Assembly: GCA_943362175.1 (NCBI GenBank)
Contig: CALRIU020000015.1
Coordinates: forward strand, 59,644 to 123,643
DNA from: UBA4416 sp943362175
Lineage (GTDB): Bacteria; Bacteroidota; Bacteroidia; B-17B0; Aurantibacillaceae
Direction of reading: 5' to 3'
Length of the DNA stretch: 64,000 nt
Part shown: piece after piece, positions 50,856 through 60,713 of the stretch
Position numbering within the stretch: position 1 is the first letter of the stretch
Layout: each line of letters begins with the position of its first letter
Program-made: the position numbers and the translations under genes
Notes under the pieces: generated by a model
Seen by the model: the letters and a program-made list of their open reading frames with translations, nothing else
Told to the model about the DNA's origin: nothing
The model's database searches: none

Positions 50856-53789
50856 ATGCGTTACATGTTTTTGAGAGCGGCATATTATAGCATTTTTATT
50901 TTCTTACTCGCATCAACGTCCTGGTCACAAAGCCGGAGTTTTTCGTTTCAGCATTACGGGCCGGAAGATGGCCTGAGTAATACCAATGTACTCGCTATTA
51001 AGCAGGACAAGAACAACATTCTGTACCTGGCTACTGAAAACGGCATCTATCACTTCGACGGTTATAACTTCGGGAAGATCAAGCCCAACACCATCCTGAA
51101 ATCAAATAACATCCGCAACATTGATTTCAACCAGAAGAATAACCTGATCATCATTAACCGCATAGCGGGCATTTATGAATACAACCGCAAAAGCAATGAG
51201 GCCCGGCTGCTCGACAGCTTAAAATTCAATACAGTAGATGAGCTCATTGTAGATAAGGACTACAGCTTCTCGCTCACCGACCAGATCAAAGTAACGGTGA
51301 TTGACCGGAAGACGGGTAAAACGATTGAGGACGAGATCAAAAAAGCGGATCAGGGAAACCAGGCCTTCGCCATTTTTAAAACCAAACAAAACACCATCCT
51401 GATCGGTCGTTCGGATGGCTTATACCGCTTCGAGAAGGGCAAACAGATCAAGATCCCTTTTAAAAAACCGTTCCCGGTTTATGCGATTACCCAGGATACG
51501 GCAGGAATTCTTTACCTGGGCAGCGACAATGCCATTATTTGCCTCAACAGCACCACGGTGGAAAAGATAATCCCTGTGAAAACGCAAAAAGTCAACAGTT
51601 TTTTTCCGGGAAATAACTTCACACGCGTCAGCAAGGTGATCGTGGATAAATACAAGCGCATCTGGTTTAGCACCGATGACAACCTCTACGTGATTGAGAA
51701 CGGTATTTGCTACGATGCCTTCGACCTGCTGGGCATTGACAAGGTGGTGATCAACTGCCTGTATAAGGATACCGACGACAATATCTGGATCGGCACCTTC
51801 AACGACGGGGTATACTTCATTCAGAACCCGCTGTTCCTCAATACCTCCTTTACCTCCGACGGGAAGATCCTCCCGGTGAGCTGCGCAGCCTTTGTAGACA
51901 ACCAGGTGGTGGTAGGCACCAACAACGGCTTATTCATTTACGATTATGTAACAGGCAATACGCAGACCGTTGTGAAGCCCGACGGCCTGTTTTATGAATC
52001 GGTATTCGCGATTACGCCGGTCGGAAAATCGGTGGTGTACGCCAAGCTAAACTCCCTCAGCTCGGCGAAACGCTCCTTCATGATCGGGAACATGGTGTAT
52101 AATTTTGTGCCGGTTACCTCGCGGCTCTTCCGCTATAACAAAAGCTCGGGCAAAGCTTATACGGCCGATGGGATCGGAACGTTGTACAGCATTACCAATT
52201 TCAGCCCCGACAAGAGCAGCAAACCCGATACCATGATCTCCTTCCCGGACTACCGCACCAAGATCAATACGGTATTTGAAGACGGCAACGAGATCCAGGT
52301 AGGCACCTCCGACGGATTGACAACCTACTCCACTGCGACAAAAACCTATAAGAACTATGCCGCGGAACTATTCAACTACGCTATCTATGATATTGCCAAC
52401 TATAAAGGCAAAACCTACCTCGCCCACGAAAACGGAATTACGGTACTCGAAGATTCCAGGCTGATCCAGGAAATAGGGCCGCAACGCCTCACCACGGTAA
52501 AGAAGATCCGCTTTTACCAGAACAGGGTGTGGATCGCCACGCTGGATGGCCTCTTCATCTGCGATGAGCAGCTCCGCCCGATCGTGATCTACAACAAATC
52601 GAACGGCCTGCTTTCCAATACCATTAACGATATTGTGTTTAACGGCAACATGTGCTGCATCTGCACCAACAAGGGCATTACCATTTCTTCCATTGCCGAC
52701 CTGCTCGCCCAGCGCAGGTCCAATAATAAATTATTTATTACGTCTACCAGCGTTGAGGAAAAAGAAACGGACCTGATCAATAACCAGCTCATCATGGGCA
52801 GCTCGGAATCGGATGTGACGATTAATTTTTCCAGCCCCTTGTTTGTAAAGCCCAACAAGCAATATTATAAATACAAGTATGACCAGTCGAAATGGATGCC
52901 CCTCGACAATGCGAACCTCCGGCTGACGGCGATCAACGGCGGCACGCACAATGTGAGCATCATCAGCTCTTACGACAACATCAACTGGTCGGAACCGGTA
53001 AACATCACCATCAAAAAAGAGGTGCCTTTCAACGAGAGCAACTGGTTTGTGATTGCCATCGTCATGGCTTCCCTGCTGGTGTTCACGGGTATTGCCTTTA
53101 TCTGGGTAAAGCGCATCCGGGTGAAAGCCACCAGGCGCGTGAAGGAGGAAAGACAGGTGAATTTACTGAAACACCAGGCGATGAACTCCCTGATGAGCCC
53201 GCATTTTATCTTCAACTCGCTTACCTCTATCCAGAATTACATCAATGCCAACGACTCGCTGAAGGCCAGTGAATACCTGGCTAAATTTTCGAGGCTGATC
53301 CGCATGATCATTGAAAAGGCCTCACAGGGCGACATTGCCCTGCACGAAGAACTCGTAAGGCTGAACTATTACCTGGACCTGGAAAAAGAGCGCTTCAAAG
53401 GCAAGTTCGATTTTTTCATTGAGGTGGAACCTGGAATAAATACCTACGACATTAAGATCCCGAACATGATCATTCAGCCTTATGCCGAAAACTCAATCAT
53501 ACACGGCATTTTACCGAAGCACGAACACGGCAACCTGTATATTCATTTCAGGCGGCCCACCACCCACACCCTGCTCATTGTGATCGAAGATGACGGCATT
53601 GGCTTTAACAAAGCCCGCGAAAACGTGAAGGCAGGGCATAAATCGCTGGGTACCAGAACCATTGAGAACATCCTGGAGCTGAACACCAAGCTGACCGGAA
53701 AAAAACAAACCGTGGAAATCATTGATAAAATGGACCTGCCGGAACCAACGAACGGAACCCGCATAACAATAACCTTACAGATAGACTAA
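50856..53789 (+). CDS. Two-component propeller sensor kinase (LytS-like output)
   Basis: 977 aa. A signal-like N-terminal helix is followed by a periplasmic two-component propeller (about 30-640) with repeats such as NILYLATENGIYHFDGYNF and DDNIWIGTFNDGVYFI, a Y_Y_Y domain (about 640-720), one membrane helix (about 730-752) and a His_kinase domain with LMSPHFIFNSLTSIQNY (His near 781). The ATPase NxxxxN region is IPNMIIQPYAENSIIHG. Unlike hybrid SusR-type sensors it has no receiver or AraC domain, so it needs the separate LytTR regulator at 49488. Ligand is probably a glycan or peptide. Confidence 0.93.
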   Translation: MRYMFLRAAYYSIFIFLLASTSWSQSRSFSFQHYGPEDGLSNTNVLAIKQDKNNILYLATENGIYHFDGYNFGKIKPNTILKSNNIRNIDFNQKNNLIIINRIAGIYEYNRKSNEARLLDSLKFNTVDELIVDKDYSFSLTDQIKVTVIDRKTGKTIEDEIKKADQGNQAFAIFKTKQNTILIGRSDGLYRFEKGKQIKIPFKKPFPVYAITQDTAGILYLGSDNAIICLNSTTVEKIIPVKTQKVNSFFPGNNFTRVSKVIVDKYKRIWFSTDDNLYVIENGICYDAFDLLGIDKVVINCLYKDTDDNIWIGTFNDGVYFIQNPLFLNTSFTSDGKILPVSCAAFVDNQVVVGTNNGLFIYDYVTGNTQTVVKPDGLFYESVFAITPVGKSVVYAKLNSLSSAKRSFMIGNMVYNFVPVTSRLFRYNKSSGKAYTADGIGTLYSITNFSPDKSSKPDTMISFPDYRTKINTVFEDGNEIQVGTSDGLTTYSTATKTYKNYAAELFNYAIYDIANYKGKTYLAHENGITVLEDSRLIQEIGPQRLTTVKKIRFYQNRVWIATLDGLFICDEQLRPIVIYNKSNGLLSNTINDIVFNGNMCCICTNKGITISSIADLLAQRRSNNKLFITSTSVEEKETDLINNQLIMGSSESDVTINFSSPLFVKPNKQYYKYKYDQSKWMPLDNANLRLTAINGGTHNVSIISSYDNINWSEPVNITIKKEVPFNESNWFVIAIVMASLLVFTGIAFIWVKRIRVKATRRVKEERQVNLLKHQAMNSLMSPHFIFNSLTSIQNYINANDSLKASEYLAKFSRLIRMIIEKASQGDIALHEELVRLNYYLDLEKERFKGKFDFFIEVEPGINTYDIKIPNMIIQPYAENSIIHGILPKHEHGNLYIHFRRPTTHTLLIVIEDDGIGFNKARENVKAGHKSLGTRTIENILELNTKLTGKKQTVEIIDKMDLPEPTNGTRITITLQID

Positions 53790-53847
53790 GTAAACATTTA
53801 AAATAGTATTTTTATTTTTTATAATACAGCACGATAATTGCATAGCA

Positions 53848-54855
53848 TTGCCTGATTTGAGTAAACGCATACACATACTTTTTATTCTTTTTTGTTGTTT
53901 GTCTGGTATGGTGCGCGCACAAAAACCGGTTGGCCTTATGCCCGACACGATAGTGGTATGTGCAGGCGACTCCTTCCTGGTAAAATTTCCCGAAGAGCGT
54001 GTGAGCGCCGGAGCTACCTACGAATGGACATCTCCGAGAATTATTATCCAGAATGCCAAGCAGCTGTACGTAAAGGCCAAAGGCCGCTACACAGTGAAAA
54101 TCTATGATGGCAACCGCGTGCTTTATGATACCACGTATGTAAAGCTCAACGAGAGGCCACGCTACAACATCCGCGATACGGTCATCTGCAGCGGCAGTAT
54201 CCTCGTGATAAAACCCGAAACCAAATACAAGTACAGCTGGAGCAACGGCGACCCTTCGGAGAACCTGAAAATAGACAAGCCTGGCAAATACTGGATCAAG
54301 CTCAACAACAAGGGCTGTTATTTTGCGGATACTTTCCGCGTAAGCTCCGCCAATGGCGTGATCCCTAACTTCGGGAAAGAAGTGCTGGTGTGTGAAAGCG
54401 ACAACAACAAGATCCTTTCGGTGCGTGCGCCGGCGGAGACCAAGCTCTACTGGAATACCGGCGAAAACACCACAGCCATCAACGCTACCAGGGAAGGTGT
54501 GTACTGGGTAAAAAGCACTTCCAAAAACTGCGGCACCAAAACCGACAGCGTTACGGTGAAATACAAGAACTGCGATTGCGACATGTATATTCCCAACAGC
54601 TTTACACCGAACGACGACGACCGCAACGATTACTTCGCGCCGGTATTCCAGTGCGAATACAGCTACTTCCTGCTCACGATCTACGACCGCTGGGGAAATA
54701 CGGTATATACCTCTACCAACGTAAATGGCAGGTGGGACGGCAAGTTCAAAAGCAACCCCTGCCCGGACGATGTGTATGTCTATAAAATAGATGCGGTGCA
54801 ACGAAGCTCCGAAAAAAAGGTCAGCCGCAGCGGCCACATTTCACTCTTCAGATAA
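53848..54855 (+). CDS. Type IX-sorted protein with CHU_C/gliding C-terminal domain
   Basis: 335 aa from TTG 53848 (or TTG 53857); no ATG is available. Signal peptide ends MVRAQ. Three PKD/Ig-like units follow (PDTIVVCAGDSFLVKFP, RDTVICSGSILVIKP, KEVLVCESDNNKILSVRAP), then the C-terminal domain CDMYIPNSFTPNDDDRNDYF...YDRWGNTVYTS...GRWDGKF...DDVYVYKID..., matching the gliding motility-associated C-terminal domain used for export by the type IX secretion system. It probably sits on the cell surface as an adhesin. It starts 58 bp after the kinase stop. Confidence 0.87.
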   Translation: MPDLSKRIHILFILFCCLSGMVRAQKPVGLMPDTIVVCAGDSFLVKFPEERVSAGATYEWTSPRIIIQNAKQLYVKAKGRYTVKIYDGNRVLYDTTYVKLNERPRYNIRDTVICSGSILVIKPETKYKYSWSNGDPSENLKIDKPGKYWIKLNNKGCYFADTFRVSSANGVIPNFGKEVLVCESDNNKILSVRAPAETKLYWNTGENTTAINATREGVYWVKSTSKNCGTKTDSVTVKYKNCDCDMYIPNSFTPNDDDRNDYFAPVFQCEYSYFLLTIYDRWGNTVYTSTNVNGRWDGKFKSNPCPDDVYVYKIDAVQRSSEKKVSRSGHISLFR

Positions 54856-54858
54856 GGC

Positions 54859-56070
54859 ATGCCACACAGAAGCATCATCTTTAGCTTATTTCTGTTACAG
54901 GTCCTTTCACTTTTTTCACAGGACAAGCTCAATCAGATCCGGCCCTTCGGCACCAATCCGGGAAATCTGAAGCTGATGTTCTATGACCCGGGAAACATTA
55001 AAGAAAAGGCACCGCTGGTGGTCGTGCTGCACGGCTGCACGCAAACAGCCGGCAGCTGCGCGGAGCAAACGGGCTGGAACAAGCTGGCGAAACAGAACGG
55101 TTTTTTTGTATTGTATCCCGAACAGCTTATCCTGAATAACGCAGAGAACTGCTTCAACTGGTACCGCAGCGGCGACCAGGGCAAAGAGAAGGGTGAACCG
55201 GCTTCCATCATGCAGATGATCAACTACCTGAAACAGCATCAGCCCATCGATTCGACGCGCATTTATGTGATTGGCCTGTCGGCCGGAGGCGCCATGAGCA
55301 GCATCCTGATGGCCGTATTTCCGCAGGTGTTTGACAAAGGCGGCGTAATGGCCGGCGGCCCATACAAATCAGCAGAATCCGTTGTAAAAGCGGGACCGAC
55401 GATGCTGGGCATGGTTTCCAAATCGCCGGAAGACTGGGGAAACCTTATCAGGGAACAGAATCCGGGCTACCAGGGCAGCTATCCTGAGCTGCTGGTGTTT
55501 CACGGAGGCATCGACCCGGTAGTGAGCAGCAACAACGCCAACCAGCTCATCAAGCAATGGACAGACATTCACCATACGGATTACGAAGTGGATGAGCACC
55601 AGGAGCAGTTTAAAGGCCATGAGGATATTGAGCGAAATGTTTATAAAGATCAACACGGACGCGATGTGGTGACTTACTACCGCATCAAAGGCCTTGGGCA
55701 TGCCGTAGCGCTCGATACCGGCGCTTGCCGCAACCAGGGCGGGAAGACAGGGCTCTTTGCCGTAGATAAGAATTTCCATAGTACCTGGTGGGCGGCCTAC
55801 TTCTTCGGGATCCTCAAAGAGGAGTACCGCATTACAGGCGACACTGTGGTAAAAGCCGGACAGGAAGGGCTCTCCTACTCTGCGCCTCTGCATGAAAACG
55901 CTTACTACAACTGGAAAACACCGGCCGGCATGTGGATCAGTTCCGGCGACAAGAGCCACGCGATTGTGCTTAGCGCCGATCATGCCAGCGGCTACCTGGA
56001 GCTGACCGAAACCCGCCAGGACGGCTGTCGCTACGAGGCTCCCGCCCTCTGGATCCGCGTGAAAGAATAA
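54859..56070 (+). CDS. Secreted esterase of the PHB depolymerase/feruloyl esterase type
   Basis: 403 aa with signal peptide (IIFSLFLLQVLSLFSQ). The alpha/beta hydrolase domain shows LVVVLHGCTQTAGSC (oxyanion hole), IGLSAGGAMSS with the nucleophile near residue 141, LVFHGGIDPVV (Asp) and KGLGHAVALDTG (His). FNWYRSGDQGKEKGEPASIMQMI is typical of the CE1/LpqC-like family. The C-terminal 85 residues form a separate beta domain, perhaps a PKD-like module. It starts 3 bp after the CHU_C protein gene, so the two surface proteins are cotranscribed. Confidence 0.88.
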   Translation: MPHRSIIFSLFLLQVLSLFSQDKLNQIRPFGTNPGNLKLMFYDPGNIKEKAPLVVVLHGCTQTAGSCAEQTGWNKLAKQNGFFVLYPEQLILNNAENCFNWYRSGDQGKEKGEPASIMQMINYLKQHQPIDSTRIYVIGLSAGGAMSSILMAVFPQVFDKGGVMAGGPYKSAESVVKAGPTMLGMVSKSPEDWGNLIREQNPGYQGSYPELLVFHGGIDPVVSSNNANQLIKQWTDIHHTDYEVDEHQEQFKGHEDIERNVYKDQHGRDVVTYYRIKGLGHAVALDTGACRNQGGKTGLFAVDKNFHSTWWAAYFFGILKEEYRITGDTVVKAGQEGLSYSAPLHENAYYNWKTPAGMWISSGDKSHAIVLSADHASGYLELTETRQDGCRYEAPALWIRVKE

Positions 56071-56311
56071 AGAGCGCTTTCCTTTCGCTTAAGAATCCTG
56101 TAATGAATCATTATTGTAAGGCGGCTCGTCCTGCGATCGCCACGCTTGCCTCCACGCCCCGGGATCCACGCCTACCGTAACTGCCGCAGCATTTGGCCGG
56201 GACGGCATCTTATATCTGCGCTAACAGGGGAAGTATCTAATCGGGCAAAAGATTTCTTTTTTTAGCAAAAAACTGTAAATTCGGTTTTTTATAAGGTCCT
56301 TTCTTTTTTTG

Positions 56312-57394
56312 GTGAAACTCAGAAAAATACTTCTCTTTCCCCTGGCCGTTCTCTACGGCATCGTCACTTCTGTACGGAACCTGCTCTACGACTGGAAAAT
56401 TCTCAAAAGCAAGCAATTTGATGTACATACGATCTGTGTCGGGAACCTGGCAGTGGGTGGCACGGGAAAAACACCGCATGTGGAATACCTGATCCGCCTG
56501 CTGAAAGACCAGTTTCGGATTGCCACGCTGAGCCGCGGCTATAAGCGAAAAACAACCGGCTTCCTGATGGCGGATGCCAACAGTACCGCACAGGACATCG
56601 GCGACGAGCCTTTGCAATATAAATTTAAAAATCCGGAGCTGACGGTGAGCGTGGATGCCAACCGGCCCAACGGCGTGAAAAACCTGCTGGCGCTGGAACA
56701 TCCGCCGAAGGTGATCCTCCTCGACGACGCCTTTCAGCACCGCGCCCTGAAGTGCGAGCTGAATATTGTGATAAGCGAATACAGTAATGTATACCTGCGC
56801 GACCACATGCTGCCGGCCGGAAACCTGCGCGAGCCCAAAACAGGCATCAAACGGGCCGACATCATTATCATCAGCAAGGTGCCCGACAGGGTCAATGCGG
56901 TAGACATCCGTAACCTGATCAAAGACATCAGGCCGCTTTCGCACCAGCGTTTATTTTTTACCTGGCTGAAATACGGGGAGCTCAGGGGCCTTAAAAATCC
57001 GGAGGAAAGCATCCATACCCTCGACGACCTGTTCCGTTACCGCGTGGTTGTATTTACGGGAATCGGAAACCCCGAGCCGATGGTGACCTACCTGAAAGAA
57101 TATGCCGCCTCGGTAAAGCATATCCAATACCCCGATCATCATACCTTTACGCTACAGGACATTGCCGGGATCCGTAATGTGCTCGACGCCATAGAAGGCG
57201 GAAATAAGATCGTGGTGACCACTGAAAAAGATGCCATGCGATTAAAGGATGCCGATTTGCAGGATGTGGTAAATACATTACCTTTGTTCGTTCTTCCGAT
57301 CGAGGTCGATTTTAAGGACAAGGAACAGGAGTTTAATGAAACAATCATCAATTATGTTAGAACAAATAAATTTTACCACAAAAAGTATTCTTGA
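56312..57394 (+). CDS. lpxK: Tetraacyldisaccharide 4'-kinase
   Basis: 360 aa from GTG 56312. A TTG one codon earlier is possible; no ATG start exists. It phosphorylates the 4' position of the lipid A disaccharide at the inner membrane. An N-terminal hydrophobic anchor (LLFPLAVLYGIVTSVRN) precedes the P-loop GNLAVGGTGKT (44-54), SRGYKRKTTGF, GDEPLQYK and LLDDAFQHRAL, the family signatures. The 3' end overlaps the pnp start by 41 bp. Separation from kdsA and kdnAB shows that LPS genes are dispersed here. Confidence 0.93.
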   Translation: MKLRKILLFPLAVLYGIVTSVRNLLYDWKILKSKQFDVHTICVGNLAVGGTGKTPHVEYLIRLLKDQFRIATLSRGYKRKTTGFLMADANSTAQDIGDEPLQYKFKNPELTVSVDANRPNGVKNLLALEHPPKVILLDDAFQHRALKCELNIVISEYSNVYLRDHMLPAGNLREPKTGIKRADIIIISKVPDRVNAVDIRNLIKDIRPLSHQRLFFTWLKYGELRGLKNPEESIHTLDDLFRYRVVVFTGIGNPEPMVTYLKEYAASVKHIQYPDHHTFTLQDIAGIRNVLDAIEGGNKIVVTTEKDAMRLKDADLQDVVNTLPLFVLPIEVDFKDKEQEFNETIINYVRTNKFYHKKYS

Positions 57395-58169
57395 CAAAAC
57401 CAATCAATTCAAGCCTGAGGTAGGCATCATTTTAGGAACAGGCCTCGGCGGCCTCGTGAAAGAGATCAACACGGAGTTTGTGATCCCTTACGGCGAGATT
57501 CCTAACTTCCCGGTGAGCACCGTGGAAGGACACAGTGGTAAATTAATTTTCGGAGAGCTGGGCGGAAAAAAAGTAATGGCCATGCAGGGTCGCTTTCATT
57601 TTTACGAGGGCTACACCATGCATCAGATCACCTTCCCCGTTCGGGTGATGAAAGCCCTGGGCGCTCACACCCTCGTGGTATCCAATGCCAGCGGCGGCAT
57701 GAACCCCACATTCGAGATCGGCGAGATCATGCTCATCAATGACCAGATCAACCTCTTCCCGACAAATCCTTTAATCGGCCCTAACATTCCAGAGCTTGGC
57801 CCCCGCTTCCTCGACATGAGCGAGCCTTACGATAAGAAGCTCATTGCCAAAGCGCATGAGATCGCCAAAAGCAACAACATTAAAGTGAGCGAAGGCAGCT
57901 ATGCCGGCCTAACAGGCCCTTGTTTTGAAACACCGGCCGAATACCGCTACATTGCCCGCATTGGCGCCGACACCGTTGGGATGAGCACCGTGCCGGAAGT
58001 GATCGTGGCCCGCCACGGCGGCATGCGCGTGTTTGGCGTGAGCATCGTGACCGACCTGGGCGTGGAAGGAAAAATTGTGGAAGTGACGCATGAAGAAGTG
58101 CAACACATTGCTGCCTCTGCTGAGCCCAAAATGAGCCTCATTGTGAAGGAAGTGATCCGGTCGATGTAA
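57354..58169 (+). CDS. pnp: Purine-nucleoside phosphorylase
   Basis: 271 aa from ATG 57354. A start at 57336 is also possible and would lengthen the overlap. PEVGIILGTGLGGLVKEI, GHSGKLIFGELGGKKVMAMQGRFHFYEGY, VSNASGGMNPTFEIGEIMLINDQIN, YAGLTGPCFETPAEYR and STVPEVIVARHGGMRVFGVSIVTD are the trimeric PNP signatures. It phosphorolyses inosine and guanosine for purine salvage. The gene begins inside lpxK in another frame (41-bp overlap), an unusual coupling of lipid A and nucleoside genes. Confidence 0.95.
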   Translation: MLEQINFTTKSILDKTNQFKPEVGIILGTGLGGLVKEINTEFVIPYGEIPNFPVSTVEGHSGKLIFGELGGKKVMAMQGRFHFYEGYTMHQITFPVRVMKALGAHTLVVSNASGGMNPTFEIGEIMLINDQINLFPTNPLIGPNIPELGPRFLDMSEPYDKKLIAKAHEIAKSNNIKVSEGSYAGLTGPCFETPAEYRYIARIGADTVGMSTVPEVIVARHGGMRVFGVSIVTDLGVEGKIVEVTHEEVQHIAASAEPKMSLIVKEVIRSM

Positions 58170-58367
58170 TTTTTACCGTCATTGCGAACGCCGTGAGGCA
58201 ATCTCCCAAAAAGAACAGATGGCTTCGTCGTCCCTACCCGCAATGATCTCTAAAACATTCATCTTCATAAACAACCTCTCATCCCTATAAGTCTTGTTCA
58301 AACATAAATACTCTGCGATCTTTGCATCATACGCCGCGACCTTTGCTGTAAAATATATAACCTATAC

Positions 58368-60518
58368 ATGAAAAACCTCTTACTCCCCATTCTGTTAATC
58401 AGTTCTTTGCTGGCGAAAGCCGACGAAGGGATGTGGCTGCCACAGCTGCTGAGCGCCATGAACATCAAGGACATGAAAAAGAACGGCCTCAAGCTAACGG
58501 CCGAGCAGATCTACAGCATCAATAAATCGAGCCTCAAAGACGCCATCGTACAGTTTGGCGGCGGCTGCACCGGGGAAGTGGTATCGGGCCAGGGCCTGCT
58601 CATCACCAACCACCATTGCGGCTACTCTTCCATTGCCTTTCACAGCAGCGTGGAGAAGGATTACCTGACCAAAGGCTACTGGGCGATGAACAAGAATGAA
58701 GAGCTTTACACGCCTAACCTGACGGTAACCTTCATCAACCGCATCGAGGACGTGACTGCCAAAGTCATGAAAGGCATCGCTGCCAACAGCACCGAAGCGA
58801 AGATCGACTCCATTACCAAAGCCAACATCAAACAATTGGAGAAAGATGCCGTTACGGGTACGCACTATGAAGCCTTTGTACGCCCCTTCTTCTATGGCAA
58901 CGAGTATTATTTATTTGTAACCGAGACCTTCAAAGATATCCGCATGGTGGGCGCTCCGCCCTCTGCCATCGGTAAGTTCGGTGGCGAAAGCGATAACTGG
59001 ATGTGGCCGCGCCACAATGCCGATTTTTCGGTATTCAGGATCTATGCCGGCAAAGACAACAAGCCGGCAGAATACAGCCCCGACAACGTACCTTATACAC
59101 CGAAGCACGTCGTGCCGGTGTCCCTGAAAGGCTACAAGGAAGGCGATTTCACCATGGTATACGGTTTCCCGGGAAGAACACAGGAATACCTGTCGAGCTA
59201 CGCGGTAGACATGATCATGAACGAAAGCGATCCGTTGAAAGTGGCCCTGCGTGAAAAACGCCTCAACATCATGAGTGTGGACATGCGCCAGAGCGACGCC
59301 GTGCGCATCAACTACGCCACCAAATATGCAGGCATTGCCAACTACTACAAGAAATGGATGGGCGAAATGAACGGTCTGAAAAAATACGACGCGCTAAGCA
59401 AGAAACAGGCTTTCGAAAAACAATTCATGACCGCGATCAGCAGCGATCCCGCCAAAAAAGAAAAATACGGTAACCTCTTCAACCAGTTCGAAAAGGTATA
59501 TACCGAATACCGCGTGCTGAACAAGCAGGTGGATTATTACAGCGAATGCCTCATGGCCATTGAAGCCTTTACCTATGCCCGCACCTACATCAACCTGATG
59601 GGCGAGCTGAAGAAAAAACAAAAGGGCCTCACAAATACCTTCGATACCAACCTGGCTGAATATAAAAAGCTGGCCTTCTACAAGGCCTATAACCAGCCTA
59701 CGGACATTAAGATGTGTCGCGCGATGCTGGAAGAGTATATCAAAGGCGTAGCCTCCGCCAACCGTCCACCGGTGCTGGATTCCTTCATCGTAGCCAACGG
59801 AAGCGATGCCAAAAAACTAACGGACTTCCTCTTTGCCAATACCAGCTTTGTAGACAAGACCAAAACGGAAGCCATGCTCAACGACCTGGAGAAATACCCG
59901 AACCTCTACGAGCGTGACCCGGTATTTTATGTGACCAATGCGATCATCAAATATTATTCGACATCGGTATTCCCGCAGTTCCAGTACGACGAGCGCGAGA
60001 TCAACGAGCTGCAGAAGCTCTACATCAAAGGACAGCAGGAAGTGATCAAGGACAAGAAATTTTACCCGGATGCCAACTCCACCCTGCGCGTGGCTTACGG
60101 CAAGGTCAACAGCTACGAGCCGAAGGACGGCGTGAAGTATAATTACTACACCACCCTCGACGGCATCATGGAGAAATACATTCCGGGCGACGAGGAATTT
60201 GACGTGCCGGAAAAATTAAGAGACTTATACAAGAAAAAAGATTTCGGTCAATACGCTAACGCCGATGGAAAGATCCAGGTGGCTTTTACGGCCAGCAACC
60301 ATACCACAGGCGGCAACAGCGGCAGCCCGGTGTTCAACGCCAAAGGCGAATTGATCGGCACCAATTTCGACCGCAACTGGGAAGGCACGATGAGCGACAT
60401 CATGTATAACCCGAACCAATGCCGCAACATCACCCTCGATGTGCGCTACACGCTTTTCATCATCGATAAGTTTGCAGGAGCAGGTTATCTGCTGAATGAG
60501 ATGAAGTTGGTGAAGTAA
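58368..60518 (+). CDS. S46 family dipeptidyl peptidase (DPP7/DPP11 type)
   Basis: 716 aa with signal peptide (MKNLLLPILLISSLLAKA). VSGQGLLITNHHCGYSSI holds the catalytic His near 82-83, FGGESDNWMWPRHNADFSVF the Asp, and TGGNSGSPVFNAKGEL the Ser near 651, a chymotrypsin-like triad interrupted by a helical domain, as in S46. The region after the Ser (GTNFDRNWEGTMSDIMYNP) decides DPP7 versus DPP11 specificity; it resembles DPP7 more than the acidic-specific DPP11, but this is not certain. It cuts dipeptides from peptide N-termini in the periplasm. Confidence 0.92.
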   Translation: MKNLLLPILLISSLLAKADEGMWLPQLLSAMNIKDMKKNGLKLTAEQIYSINKSSLKDAIVQFGGGCTGEVVSGQGLLITNHHCGYSSIAFHSSVEKDYLTKGYWAMNKNEELYTPNLTVTFINRIEDVTAKVMKGIAANSTEAKIDSITKANIKQLEKDAVTGTHYEAFVRPFFYGNEYYLFVTETFKDIRMVGAPPSAIGKFGGESDNWMWPRHNADFSVFRIYAGKDNKPAEYSPDNVPYTPKHVVPVSLKGYKEGDFTMVYGFPGRTQEYLSSYAVDMIMNESDPLKVALREKRLNIMSVDMRQSDAVRINYATKYAGIANYYKKWMGEMNGLKKYDALSKKQAFEKQFMTAISSDPAKKEKYGNLFNQFEKVYTEYRVLNKQVDYYSECLMAIEAFTYARTYINLMGELKKKQKGLTNTFDTNLAEYKKLAFYKAYNQPTDIKMCRAMLEEYIKGVASANRPPVLDSFIVANGSDAKKLTDFLFANTSFVDKTKTEAMLNDLEKYPNLYERDPVFYVTNAIIKYYSTSVFPQFQYDEREINELQKLYIKGQQEVIKDKKFYPDANSTLRVAYGKVNSYEPKDGVKYNYYTTLDGIMEKYIPGDEEFDVPEKLRDLYKKKDFGQYANADGKIQVAFTASNHTTGGNSGSPVFNAKGELIGTNFDRNWEGTMSDIMYNPNQCRNITLDVRYTLFIIDKFAGAGYLLNEMKLVK

Positions 60519-60537
60519 GGAATTTTATTTAAGAAGG

Positions 60538-60567
60538 AAGCCCTTGTCGATGACAGGGGCTTTTTTT
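60538..60567 (+). terminator. Terminator after S46 peptidase gene
   Basis: AAGCCCTTGTC (60538-60548) pairs with GACAGGGGCTT (60552-60562), one G-U, with a 3-nt loop and a T-tract. Confidence 0.85.
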
Positions 60568-60652
60568 ATTATACCCCGTTCCGCAGGGTTTGCAATGCTG
60601 AGGCTTTATAATTGCATCTTCATACTTTCCCACTCATTACATCACTGGCTAC

Positions 60653-60690
60653 CAAAAAAACAGGCCGGAAGCATTTGTGTTTCCGGCCCG
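60653..60690 (-). terminator. Terminator after CDGSH protein gene
   Basis: GGCCGGAA (60663-60670) and TTCCGGCC (60681-60688) form an 8-bp stem. On the minus strand it is followed by seven T residues (60660-60654). Confidence 0.75.
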
Positions 60691-60713
60691 TTTTAGAATA
60701 ATTCATAAATACC

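Noticed and set aside
53812..54837. 341-codon minus-strand frame opposite the CHU_C protein gene
   Set aside because: The plus strand encodes a clear signal peptide and sorting domain; the minus translation shows no family and overlaps the promoter region.
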